Part shown: positions 37,600-47,159 of the stretch, in pieces
How positions within the stretch are numbered: position 1 is the stretch's first letter
How the letters are laid out: each line of letters begins with the position of its first letter
Assembly (NCBI GenBank): GCA_033239125.1
Contig: BSWB01000001.1
Location: 41,637,501 to 41,701,500, forward strand
Reading direction: 5' to 3'
Source: Fagopyrum homotropicum
Taxonomy: Eukaryota > Streptophyta > Magnoliopsida > Caryophyllales > Polygonaceae
DNA: 64,000 nt
The notes under the pieces: generated by a model
The model's database searches: none
Told to the model about the DNA's origin: nothing
What the model saw: only the letters and a program-made list of their open reading frames with translations
Position numbers and translations under genes: made by a program

Positions 37600-37930
37600 T
37601 TAACCGCATCCCACATTGGGGCCTAATTGTGGTTTCACAGTAGTTACCCATTCACCATAGTTCTTCTTAAATTCGTACTTGTGCTTCACATAATTACAAG
37701 TATGCTGAAAAACAATTAAATAGAAGAGCTTTTATCAAATCTATACTTTTGCAGTAACCTAATAACACTAGAAAAGGTTGCTAAAGATGGTTTGTTGTAA
37801 TCCTTGCTTTCAGCTACCTGAATCATGAAATGCATTAGACTTGGTACACTCTCTTTCATGTAGTCTCCAAGTGGCAAATGCTTGATGATATCTCCTGCTA
37901 TGACATCTAACGGTTAATAGAGGAAACAAA
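37600..37930 (-). pseudogene. Unidentified captured gene fragment, copy 1
   Basis: On the minus strand one exon-like piece (about 37900-37815) reads HLPLGDYMKESVPSLMHF and ends at a CAG/GTAGCT donor; after an intron-like gap a TTTTTCAG acceptor (about 37704-37711) precedes a second piece reading CNYVKHKYEFKKNYGEWV. The splice-like borders suggest pieces of a host gene, but I do not recognise it. Confidence 0.45.
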
Positions 37931-38032
37931 GTCTATGCTTTGATCTATAATGAACTGCATACTCTCAACACTAACAAATCGCAACAGATCGAAGACGGCG
38001 GACTACAAGATCTAGATCTAGATTTAATAAAC

Positions 38033-38232
38033 CTTCTCGTCAACGCGTCTGAAATGGACGGACACATAGAAGCGGTTGTTCTCCACCATAGCACCTTCGA
38101 TGCCCTTGCTATTTTGTAGACATCGTCGATGATAGGAAGGAACTCGGCGGAGGACTAGAAGAGAACTAATTCAGATCGTTTCAAGTACTTTGAGCCCTTG
38201 GCTGGACCTTTGATTTCCATCCCATGGCTCCC
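38033..38232 (-). pseudogene. Trehalose-6-phosphate phosphatase exon fragment, copy 1
   Basis: Minus strand: GSHGMEIKGPAKGSKYLK, then SSAEFLPIIDDVYK, then (after a frame change) GAMVENNRFYVSVHFRRVDE ending at a GAGAAG/GTTTAT donor. These match the middle of plant trehalose-6-phosphate phosphatases (family: AGSHGMDI-GP, ASEFLPMI-EVY, VENNKFCVSVHFR-VDEK), a HAD-family enzyme. Catalytic DxDGT and the rest of the gene are absent. In this copy a stop (TAG) interrupts the first part, where copy 2 has Gln. Confidence 0.8.
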
Positions 38233-38944
38233 AGTTAACGGCGATTGAAGGAGGCGATTGAAGCTTTGATCGTAGATGAAGAATGGTCAAAAGGAAGAAC
38301 AACGATTGAAGGAGGCGGTAGTTGAAAGGGGAAAAGGGGAGAGGAGTGTAAAAATGGAGCGGCGGTTCCTATTGATTAGGGCTTGAGAAGTTTTATGGGT
38401 AAAAAAAAGGGGTATATTTACTAAAAAAAATGCTATAAACTTAGTCAATAGGCTAATTATAAAAAAGCTTACTAACCTAATTTGCCCTTTTTTTATTATC
38501 TATATGACTATCATTTTTATTTTGATTTTTTTGTGTGTCTTTGAATTATTTTTATTACATTTTGTAATAAATAAAGTAGCAAATGCATATCCGGATCAAA
38601 CGGATATTCGGATCAATCGGATATCCGGATCCGGCTAAAGTCATATTTCGGATAAACCGGGTCAAACAAAAGTCATTCGGATCAAACGGATCATCCGGAT
38701 ATCCGCGGATAATAATCCGATCCGATCCGGCTAAATCATTTTCGGATACTATATTTTGAAATTCGGATCAATCGGATCGGCCGGATATCCACGGATAATT
38801 ATCCGATCCGATCCGAAAAGTGCCGGATAACCGGCCGAATACGAATCCGATCCGGATCGGGGGTTTTCTGAAAATTTCTATTCAGATATCCGGGTAATCG
38901 GATCGGATCGATTCGTTGCCCACCCTACCTAGTTTGCACGAGTT

Positions 38945-41750
38945 GTAAAAAATATGGCATGCATTTTGTCTTGGAAGGAGGAACTTTTGTTGCGGTTGGT
39001 CAACAATAACATTTGGTGGGTTTCTCAACGTTAGTTGTGTTTCCAAACATGAAATTAGGGTGATCTTTTAATCCAATGTTGCATAAATTAAAATAAGGAT
39101 CATATTTTTGTTTCATATTACGGTTGAGATCCTTATAATATTCTCTCATAAAATTTACCTACTTCTCCTATTTGTCCTTGGAGGGGATACCTATTAAGAT
39201 GGAGCAAAGTTGTGCGTCATGGTCAAAGATACCACAAAGTTGACAAAGATTGACATCATCTGCTGATAACGTGATTTATGACGTTAGTATAGGCATTCAT
39301 TTAGATAGTTTTTCCCGTTATTCATGCACGGTTTGGCATTAGTTCATGACGTTTACGCTCATTTCGTGCATATTTCTAGAAAAGACGTCTACACGAGCTT
39401 TTGACGGTTTTGTAGGTATTTCGGGGATCTTTTGGACATTAATCGATATATTCGAGGCTCAAGCCTCATGGTGGTACACATCCAAGGCTTTGAAGGAACA
39501 TAATTGGAGCAATGAAGGACACAAGGACCCTTATTGGTGCAAGCAATGGAGCAACTCATGGTTAGACGATCATAACAAGCCTCTGTTGAAGAAAATCGAC
39601 CCAACACTCAGGAAAATCGTCCGATTTTTCTGTCTGGGTCGATTTTCTGGCCTTTGACAGCTTGAGTCACGTGTCCCACGATCTCTTTGTCCGGCCCTTG
39701 CTCTTGATGGAGAATATAAGTGGTCCTGCAGGCTGTGGCTAGGGGATCTCTCCCACATTCTCTCACACACACCTCATTCTATTGGAGGATAGATTTGGAG
39801 AAGAAGAAAAACTCTCTCATTTTGGGGGAAGAAGAAGAACACCAAACTTAGAGTGATAGTGAGTATTTGAGTGATTTTGAGTGATTTTTAGAGTCTTTTG
39901 GTTGAAGAACTTTTGGAAGGATTGTTAGGAACGTTTTGGAACTTCTTTTGAAGGATTGTAAGTCTTGCTTAAACTTATATTCAGCTTAGATTTCTTGTTT
40001 TTACTTGCTTATCTTTCATCATCTACTTATGAGAACCATGTATGCTTGTGTGATGATTTTGGATCTTGAAATGCATGTTATTGGCTAGTTTATTGTGATT
40101 CTGGAGTGATGGATTGATGGTTATGGCTTGGGTGATGATAGAATAGACTTGTATGTTAGTTTGGGATGATTCGTATGCACAAAACCTAACCCAGACAGAA
40201 AAATCGACCTGTTCATAGGATAGATCGTCCGATTTATGCTATGATCCACCCGATTTTTCTCTCTGTTGCTCTATAATTGATGAATCTGTATGTGAGGATG
40301 TTAGGGAGTTGAAATCCTAGTGTTTATTAAGCATAATATAGCTTAGGGTGACCTAATGCTAGCAAACTAAGTGAGGGAAGATACCTACCCGGTGATTTCC
40401 GATCTTAGATACCTAAGATGATGAACTCTAGGTGGTAGTGAGCCTCATAAGCCGCTATTGGATTGAGTGTGCTAGGATTATTGCTTGAGACTTTCCTTTT
40501 CCGAGACTTACCCGGTAAGAAGAGGTTTGCCCCTTAAGTAGAGTCCGGTTTGTGTAGAATTTCCTACTTTAGCCCTTGAGACCTACCCGGTAATAGGAGT
40601 TTGATGCGGGATTAGTGAAGCAAGAGACTTACCCAGTAATTGCTTCCATTAGATGAAACACCCTTTCCCAACACCGCAACGTTGTCCTTAGAATCTTTAG
40701 AAGCTTGAGTCCAATGCCATAACCGGAAATCTTGACCTCTAGAATCCACTTTTCTCTCTTTGATCACACATCTTGTGCTTGTGTAACTTGTTTGTTTTGC
40801 TAGCTTGAGTTGTTAGTTTGGTTTATCATCTTGCTTGATTTGTGATCTTTGCTTGATCACCACAAAAACCCAACCAAAAATATAATGATTTTCATTTCTT
40901 TATTTTTTTCTCTTTTCTTAGACTAGATTCACACTATCTATGATCACTTGTTGATTTGATTTCACCTTAGTCTTCGTGTTCGACCTCAGAATACTATCCT
41001 TGCTACAAAACGACTCATACACTGTGGGTTCGCTAGGAGTTAGGAAAAATATAACGAGTATAAATTTAAGACTTTTGCGTGTCACAATGTTAGCGTAACA
41101 TCTGCCTTAGTCATGGATTATGGATTCGTAACAACCCCTATAGCCTTTGAGGTGACATCCTTGTGATCAGAACATTTATTTGCATAATAACTCACCTTAT
41201 TAATCATCTCACATGCCTCGTTAATGGGCATACTCATCAATCTTCCAATTACGTAATTTAAACATATAACGAAGGGAATTATTCACTCCCTTATAGAAAG
41301 ATTGGACTAAAACAATAGTAGATTGCCCACGAGCAAAACATTGTCACATAAGGTCATTAAGTATTTCCCAAACCTCATATATAATCTCTTAAAGTCATTC
41401 CAAAACTAGTGATTTTAGACCTTAACTCAACAAGATTCCTATAATTGCATTATGAAGTTAGTCCAATGTTGTAATAGAGTTAGAAGATAAATAACGATAT
41501 CAATCAACATCCTTTCCAAATAAAGAAAGTTTAAAAAGACAGTAATTTTAATAGTATCGATAGGGACATTGTGCACTTTGATAGTGCTCACAAAGTCTAA
41601 AAATCCCTCTGTATGTCTCACAAGTTAGGGACAACAATTTTAGTTGTAACAAATCCGCCAACATGGTTGGTACATGCATGTAAAATATAAGATGCCATAT
41701 ATCATCCTAGAGTAGGTGAGTTATTTCTTTTATAAGCTCGTATGACAACT
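38945..41750 (-). pseudogene. Ty3 gag remnant split by a solo LTR, copy 1
   Basis: The right part (41106-41750) reads FLDFVSTIKVHNVPIDTIKI, then broken frames with QSFYKGVNNSL and MPINEACEMINKVSYYANK, typical of Athila/Tat-type gag. The left part (38945-39263) continues with a CCHC zinc knuckle, CQLCGIFDHDAQLC (39204-39245), and downstream KDHPNFMFGN. The solo LTR sits between the two parts. Stops are numerous; only debris remains. Confidence 0.8.
39264..41100 (+). mobile_element. Solo LTR of a Ty3 element, copy 1
   Basis: 1837 bp running from TGATAACG to GCGTAACA, flanked by the 5-bp direct repeat TCTGC (39259-39263 and 41101-41105). A TATA-like ATATAAG lies near 39713, and the 3' end has the TTCGACCTC...CTACAAAACGACTC region common in Tat/Athila-type LTRs. 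No internal region is attached, so it is a recombination product. The open frame at 39346-39657 lies in the LTR and is not a gene. Confidence 0.85.
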
Positions 41751-42196
41751 TCAACAACAACCTAATGTCAAGCACACCTCCTTTACGAGTCTAGCACGAA
41801 GCCAAGGAACCCGCAAATCAACCAAGAAAGCCCTAGACAAGAAGAAGCCAAGGAATAAAACCAAGTCCTTCACACCGACTTTTGTGATGCCTTGGACCGA
41901 GTTCACAATGCCCCATACCCAGACAACACAAGAACAAACCGAGTTTCTCTCTGCATGAGAAACTCGGCCCCAGTGCAACTTTTCCCCAGACCGAGTTTCA
42001 ATCGACTTTTACTAGATTTGTTTTGTAATGACCCATTTGGATTTTTGTGAGAGACGACTACTGCCTAAACATTTGTGTAAGATCATGGGTTATCATATTA
42101 GAAATGAGATACTATTTTCCAATAGAATTTAGATAGGAGTTTGAACCAAACATCCTAACCTAGTAGCCATCGGCTGTAATTCTCTCTCTGGACTAA
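41751..42196. other. Spacer between gag remnant and Harbinger element
   Basis: No gene is recognised. A short hairpin CCGAGTTTCTC (41939-41949) / GAGAAACTCGG (41957-41967) is present. The counterpart in unit 2 is 62177-62622. Confidence 0.5.
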
Positions 42197-45100
42197 GGCC
42201 CTGTTTGGTATTAGTTGGGGTTTCTTTTTTTAGATTCTTTGAGATGGAGATTGTTGAGATTTTTGGGGATTGTTGTAGATGGGTATTCTTATGGATTGTT
42301 TTTTACATAAAATTTTTGTGTTTGGTATAAGATTATTGATATAGTTTATTCATGTTTAATTGACCAAAATGTCCCTCAATTTTAATTGATGAACAACCCT
42401 AAAATTCTATCGTTCTTCCCTTCTCCTTCGTTTCTCTGTCTTTCTTCTTGCCTATCGGGTTCTACTGGAGACCATTGCCGAGTTGAGGTAAGGCCATTCT
42501 CCCTATCGTTTTTTCGTCCTTCTTCTTCTTCTCCTTCGTTCTTCTTCTCCTTCGTTTCTCTCTTCCGAGTTGCTGTTGCAGCCCTAAAATTATATCATCT
42601 TCTCCTTCGTTTCATCCTCTTCGTTTCTCTGTTTGGCTCATTCGTGTATATGTTTAATAATTGAATTCACATCCATTAGGGTTGTTCGTATGTGCCGTTG
42701 TCGTGTTCGATTGCGATGTCTGAACTAGAATTGATGAGAACCTGCAGCAGCAACTCGGCAATGTTCGATTGAGATGTCTGAACTAGTATATGTGCAATCG
42801 TGTATATGTTTAATAATTGAATTCACATCCATTAGGGTTGTTTTGTATATAATTTAATTGGTTACAAATGCTGCGTATATACCTCAATTCGATTTGTTTT
42901 CATGGATTGCCGATTATTGCAATCGGGTGTGTAGGTTGAACTAGAATTGATGAGAACCTTTTTGCGTATTGGCGTGTATTTGTTTTTCAATATGCTAGAT
43001 CTTTTGAGTGTATTGTATTGTTGTTTGAGATATTAATTAATTTTAATTCAACAGAATGACTGACCAGAATGAGAAATTGACACAACAATCTAAGGAAAAG
43101 GGTTACTATGTGTGGAATGATCTGTTGATGAGAACCTTTCTTGAAATTTTGTGTGAATATCAAAAACAAAATGGACAGAAGAATGGTTTTAATTGGATAA
43201 CTTTGACCGAACAATTTGAGTTGAAGACCTCTACTAAATGTTTAAAAAACACTTTAAGGAACAAGTACAATTCTTTAAAATCATTATGGAGATTATGGAT
43301 CAAGCTTAAGCACAGTGATACTGGTCTGGGATGGGACTATGAAAGAAACTGTATTGAAGCAACTGACGAATGGTGGACAAATAAGTTGCAAGTATGTAGT
43401 AATTTATTTAATATTTTAAATTTTTGAAGTGTTTGATGTTACTTATCACTTATAACATTTGCAAATGTTATATTTGCAGGAAAACAATGAATACCCTGTC
43501 TTCAGGAAAAATGGTCTTCATCCGGAGGTTCAAGTTATGATGGAGATGTTGTTTGAGGGCACGGTAGCGACTAGCGTTCATTGTGTTGCTCCGTCAATGG
43601 ATCCCCACCGATTAACCCTATTGATGAGCCATGTCTTGATGATGAAGAACCAATTGACTGGGATGGTTTGAACATTGTAGCTGATCTAGCTGACGATCAA
43701 GAAGCGGATCACGTCAATTACCCCGATGAAGAGAATCAGACATCTCAATTTCCCTTCAAGTCCCATGGAAAGACAAAAAAAACGTATGTGAACAAGCGCA
43801 ATGTTAAGAAGAAGTCTAGTTGGAAATCAAATTACCTGGAGCATATGAATATATATAGTGATGCCAACAAGAGGATAATTGCGTTGTGTGATGCTGAGGA
43901 GGCGAGGTCCATTGCTCAGGAGGCAAGGTCTCTTGCAGAAGAAACTTCAAAAACAACTGTTCCTGCACAATGTAGTTCATTGGGTGTCCTGTCTGATATG
44001 GTTATGGAAGGACTGTTACCGAGGTTTTCACCGCTTTGGTGCTTCTCTGTGACGTTTCTGATGTCTGAAGCTGTGACTAATCAGTTTATGTGGCTTCCTA
44101 TAAACGAGGAGAGATTGCATTGGCTAGACTTCGAGCACAAGAAGGAGATTCTTAAGGTACTTTTCCAAAAGAGTAATTGTGTTGAACTTGTTTGTTTAGG
44201 TGAAATATTTCTTTGTTATGTGTTTCTATGACCTTGTTATGGTTGAACCTTACCAGTCCTGTTTATGTGTAACAACTATCTTTGACATTCTTTGTTAAGT
44301 GTTTGTGTGTAAGAACTTGATGAGTCATTGTAATGTCATTATTTGAATTTTTAGATGCTATGTCTAACTACATAAAACTTTTTTTTCAGCTTAACAGGTT
44401 TGTGGTTTAGGAAAATGCCGTCAAACGAAAGACTTAAACGTTTGCGACGTATCCAACAACTTTGTGCTTTACAACCTACACATGATCTAATAGCAAAACA
44501 TTACTTTACACATGTTTGCAAGGAATGTGTGTATGATACAAAGTTCAACAGTTCGCGGTGGATGGATGAAATACTAAACTCAAGTACGAAGACGAGATGC
44601 TTCAATGCGTTCCGACTGGAGAAGCAAACGTTTCAAGAGCTATGTAGTCTATTGGTGAACAAGTATGGACTTTGTGGCTCTAAAAATATGCGGCCTGAGG
44701 AAAAGGTAGGCATATTTGTATACATAATGGCTCAGGAACTAAACTACAGAAATGCATCGGAAAGGTTCCAACGGTCTACATCAACTATATCGAGTGTTGT
44801 GCACGATGTACTGGATGCCATTGTCGGACGCCGTAAAGGGTTTGATGGGATGTCAAGGGACATAATAAAACCTATGGATCCTTCTTTTTCTGAAGTGCCA
44901 AATCAAATCAAGAATGATCCAATATATTCTCAGTACTTTAGTGGTGCAATTGGGTGTATAGACGGTACACATATCAACGCATGTATACCAGAGGCGGATC
45001 AAATTCCATACAGAGGTCGGAAAGGGATATGCACGTTCAATGTGATGGCTGTTTGTGACTTTGACATGTGTTTCACATTTGTCTCAGCCGGTTGGGAGGG

Positions 45101-45758
45101 ATCTACACACGATGCAAAAGTATTTGAACAGGCAGTTAGTACTCCGGCTATGGGTTTTCCACACCCACCACCAGGTATGTAGTAATTTAGTTAATTCAAT
45201 GTGTACTTTACTAAACTCATTAGATGTCAGCTATTAAGTCTTGAATGTTTCCAAAAATAGGCCGCTACTATTTGGTGGACAAGGGTTACCCAAACAAAGA
45301 GGGGTACATGGTTCCTTATCCAAAGACACAATATCATCTGTCACAGTTTGAAAATGTACCCCCGGGTAATGCTAAGGAGGCTTTCAACAGAAAACATTCA
45401 TCACTTCGATGTTACATTGAGCGGTCTTTCGGCGTTTTGAAAGGATGTTGGAAGATACTCAAAGTTATGCCAAGTTATAGTGTGGATACACAGGTTGACA
45501 TTATCTTGGCGTGTTTTTCATTGCATAACTTTGTGAGAAAGTCTCGTAGTTCAACAAGGGGTACAGAGGATGATATGTCTACTACGGTCAATGTTGATAA
45601 TGAATTGGATGAAGATGACACGGATGAAGAGGAGTTCGATGATGTGCGTGACAGTGACTCCGATGGAGAAGATATAGAAAGAAACTACCCAACAAACGGT
45701 GGCAAAACTAGGAAGATACGAGATGACATTGCCGCCATGTTATGGGCTGCAACAAGGG
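42197..45758 (+). mobile_element. PIF/Harbinger transposon, 3' truncated, unit 1
   Basis: The left end GGCCCTGTTTGGTATT follows TAA, the 3-bp target typical of PIF/Harbinger. The element encodes the two usual proteins, a Myb-like ORF1 and a DDE transposase. No matching right inverted repeat is found before 46508; sequence homology to the duplication's left end begins at 45759 within the last transposase codons, so the right end was lost at the duplication junction. Confidence 0.85.
43056..44410 (+). pseudogene. Harbinger ORF1, Myb/SANT-like DNA-binding protein, frameshifted
   Basis: Exons: 43056-43391, 43480-44156, 44390-44410. Exon 1 encodes a Myb/SANT-like domain (WNDLLMRTFLEILCEYQKQ, FNWITLTEQF, KYNSLKSLWRLWIKLKHSDT, WDYERNCIEATDEWW). 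Exon 2 continues YPVFRKNGLHPEVQVMMEML; its length (677 nt) is out of phase, with one net frameshift near 43590 before NPIDEPCLDDEEPIDWDG. The last exon gives a few codons and a TAG at 44408-44410, four bases before the transposase ATG. In the family ORF1 partners the transposase for DNA binding. The frameshift should stop production of the full protein. Confidence 0.8.
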
Positions 45759-45766
45759 GTACATAA
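44415..45766 (+). CDS. PIF/Harbinger DDE transposase (ORF2), unit 1
   Basis: Exons 44415-45174 and 45261-45766 (GTATGT donor, AG acceptor) join in phase to 421 aa. It starts MPSNERLKRLRRIQQLCALQ. It has the N-terminal helix-turn-helix-like region (ELNYRNASERFQRSTSTIS) and the DDE nuclease: AIGCIDGTHI (first Asp), SAGWEGSTHDAKVFE (second Asp) and YIERSFGVLKGCWKIL (Glu). The C-terminus is acidic. The last residues (ATRGT) and the TAA come from the duplication junction, so the native end is missing; family members usually end shortly after this point. The frame is otherwise open and may be recently active. The partner ORF1 is frameshifted. Confidence 0.9.
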
Positions 45767-45933
45767 ATGAAGTTGAGTACGTGGAATTGAGTATGTGAAA
45801 GTTGGGTATATAAAGTTAAGTAGGTGAAGCTAGTTATATAAAAGTCGGGTACATATTTTTTTTTCCCTTCATAGGATTATTAATAAATATCATTTAACCC
45901 AACTAATTAATTAATTTTCTCATTTTTCGTGAA

Positions 45934-46508
45934 TCTATATATATTACTAAAGCATCACCCATTTTGTCCACATGTCAACCTCTAAGGCCGTCCACGTCAT
46001 CATTTTTTAAATTTATTTACAGATTTGCCACAATATATTTACAGATTTGCCATTAATTATTTTATAAGAAATTTTTTTATTAAAATTTTTAAACAGTCAT
46101 GATTCCACGTCAATTTTATTAAAATAAAAACTAAATCTACTTATCTACCAATAAAAATTTATAAACTAATGTATTATAATTCGATTTTGTTGAGAAAATC
46201 TCATGCAAATCTTTTATTAAGATTTGACACATTTTTTAGATTTAAAACTAAATCAAATTTTGCTCCTCTAATTTTATATAAGTAAATTTGATATTATATT
46301 AAGTAATTATAATACTCGAACAATAATCTTTGTAATAAATTTTAATTATGTTCTTTTATTTATTAAAAATATAATTAATCCTCAAATCTTAGTTATATTG
46401 ATTAATGAAAAATAATTGTTTTTATAGATTAATATCAATATATAATGAAAATTGAAAATATTTTTTTTTTGTTTAGACAAACCCGCACAAGTGCGGGCAC
46501 TAAACTAG
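45934..46508. mobile_element. Non-autonomous Helitron
   Basis: 575 bp beginning TCTATATATATTACTAAAG and ending CTAG, with a hairpin CCCGCAC-AA-GTGCGGG (46482-46497) 11 bases before the end. It sits between A (45933) and T (46509) without target duplication. The homologous site in unit 1 (21347-21350) lacks it. All are hallmarks of plant Helitrons. No RepHel gene, so non-autonomous. Confidence 0.93.
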
Positions 46509-46984
46509 TTATTAACAAACAGGTTATAAAAAGTACATGCTTTCCAAAATCATCCTTTTTTTTTTTTGAAATCAACTACTAATTTGACTTTTATTATACT
46601 ATATAAATCATAAAGTATTGAATGACAATTTGATACTTTAAGATCGAAGGGTTATAAATTAATATTTAAAATCTTATTATAAATTAAGTATAAATACTAG
46701 TTTCAAATAAATATTTTCTAAGAAGAGGATTTATTTTTATTAGATTACATAAATTTCAACAAATTTATTACAATGTTCTAATCTTATACATAGGTTAAAT
46801 TTTAATTATAAATATTAATATAAAATACATATTTAATTTGAAAATGGTGAAAAAATGATTACATTAATTGAGATATAATTTATTGCAATAATAATTTTTA
46901 ATTTTGCATATTCGTAGAAAGTTAAAATAAATATTAGTTTTAAGAAAGAGAATGCTTTGATTCTATAGGTTATAAAATTAGGGG
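46509..46984. other. Upstream region of MTK copy 2
   Basis: Homologous to 26061-26530 with small differences; AT-rich, probable promoter region. Confidence 0.6.
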
Positions 46985-46991
46985 TATAAAG
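46985..46991 (+). promoter_or_regulatory. Probable TATA box, MTK copy 2
   Basis: TATAAAG at the same distance from the start codon as in copy 1. Confidence 0.55.
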
Positions 46992-47159
46992 TAGTGGGCG
47001 GAGAAAGAAAGCAACGTTATTCGGTCCCGTTTGGTGGCGCTTGAAACAATTTGAGGCAAGATTCATCCCTCCCCAGTAAAGGGGAAGATACATCCCCTTC
47101 CCCTCCTTCTCCCATTACTCTCTCTGTCAATCAATCATCCGCACCCCACGCCGACGAGG

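Larger units (their letters stand above)
33999..38927. mobile_element. Large hAT-like element with captured gene fragments, copy 1
   Basis: The ends are GGGTGGGCAA (34001-34010) and its inverse TTGCCCACCC (38916-38925). Both subterminal regions (34010-34375 and 38588-38905) are packed with GGATATCCG / ATCCGGAT motifs, as in hAT elements where such repeats bind transposase. The 8-bp target duplication is not clear, so the class is an inference. The interior is AT-rich with tandem repeats (34380-34785, 35020-35690, 37180-37520) and minus-strand gene fragments at 37600-38232. No transposase is present. Copy 2 is about 466 bp shorter. Confidence 0.7.
21175..45758. repeat. Tandem segmental duplication, unit 1
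   Basis: Unit 1 runs from the tandem array to the 3' end of the Harbinger transposase. It matches unit 2 base for base over long stretches, with start-to-start offset 24584 at the left edge, 20454 around MTK exon 1, 20891 from 31230 to 36690 and about 20425-20442 after that; the steps reflect private insertions and deletions. Unit 1 alone carries the insertion 21356-26056 and about 480 bp at 36695-37187. Confidence 0.92.

Noticed and set aside
33999..38927. Clear 8-bp target duplication for the hAT-like element
   Set aside because: Flanks CTGGTCTT and CCTAGTTT match poorly, so the superfamily assignment rests on the ends and subterminal repeats only.
39346..39657. 103-codon open frame, conserved in both units
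   Set aside because: It lies wholly within a solo LTR; conservation reflects the recent duplication.
41751..41978. 75-codon minus-strand frame conserved in both units
   Set aside because: No recognisable domain; conservation is explained by the duplication.
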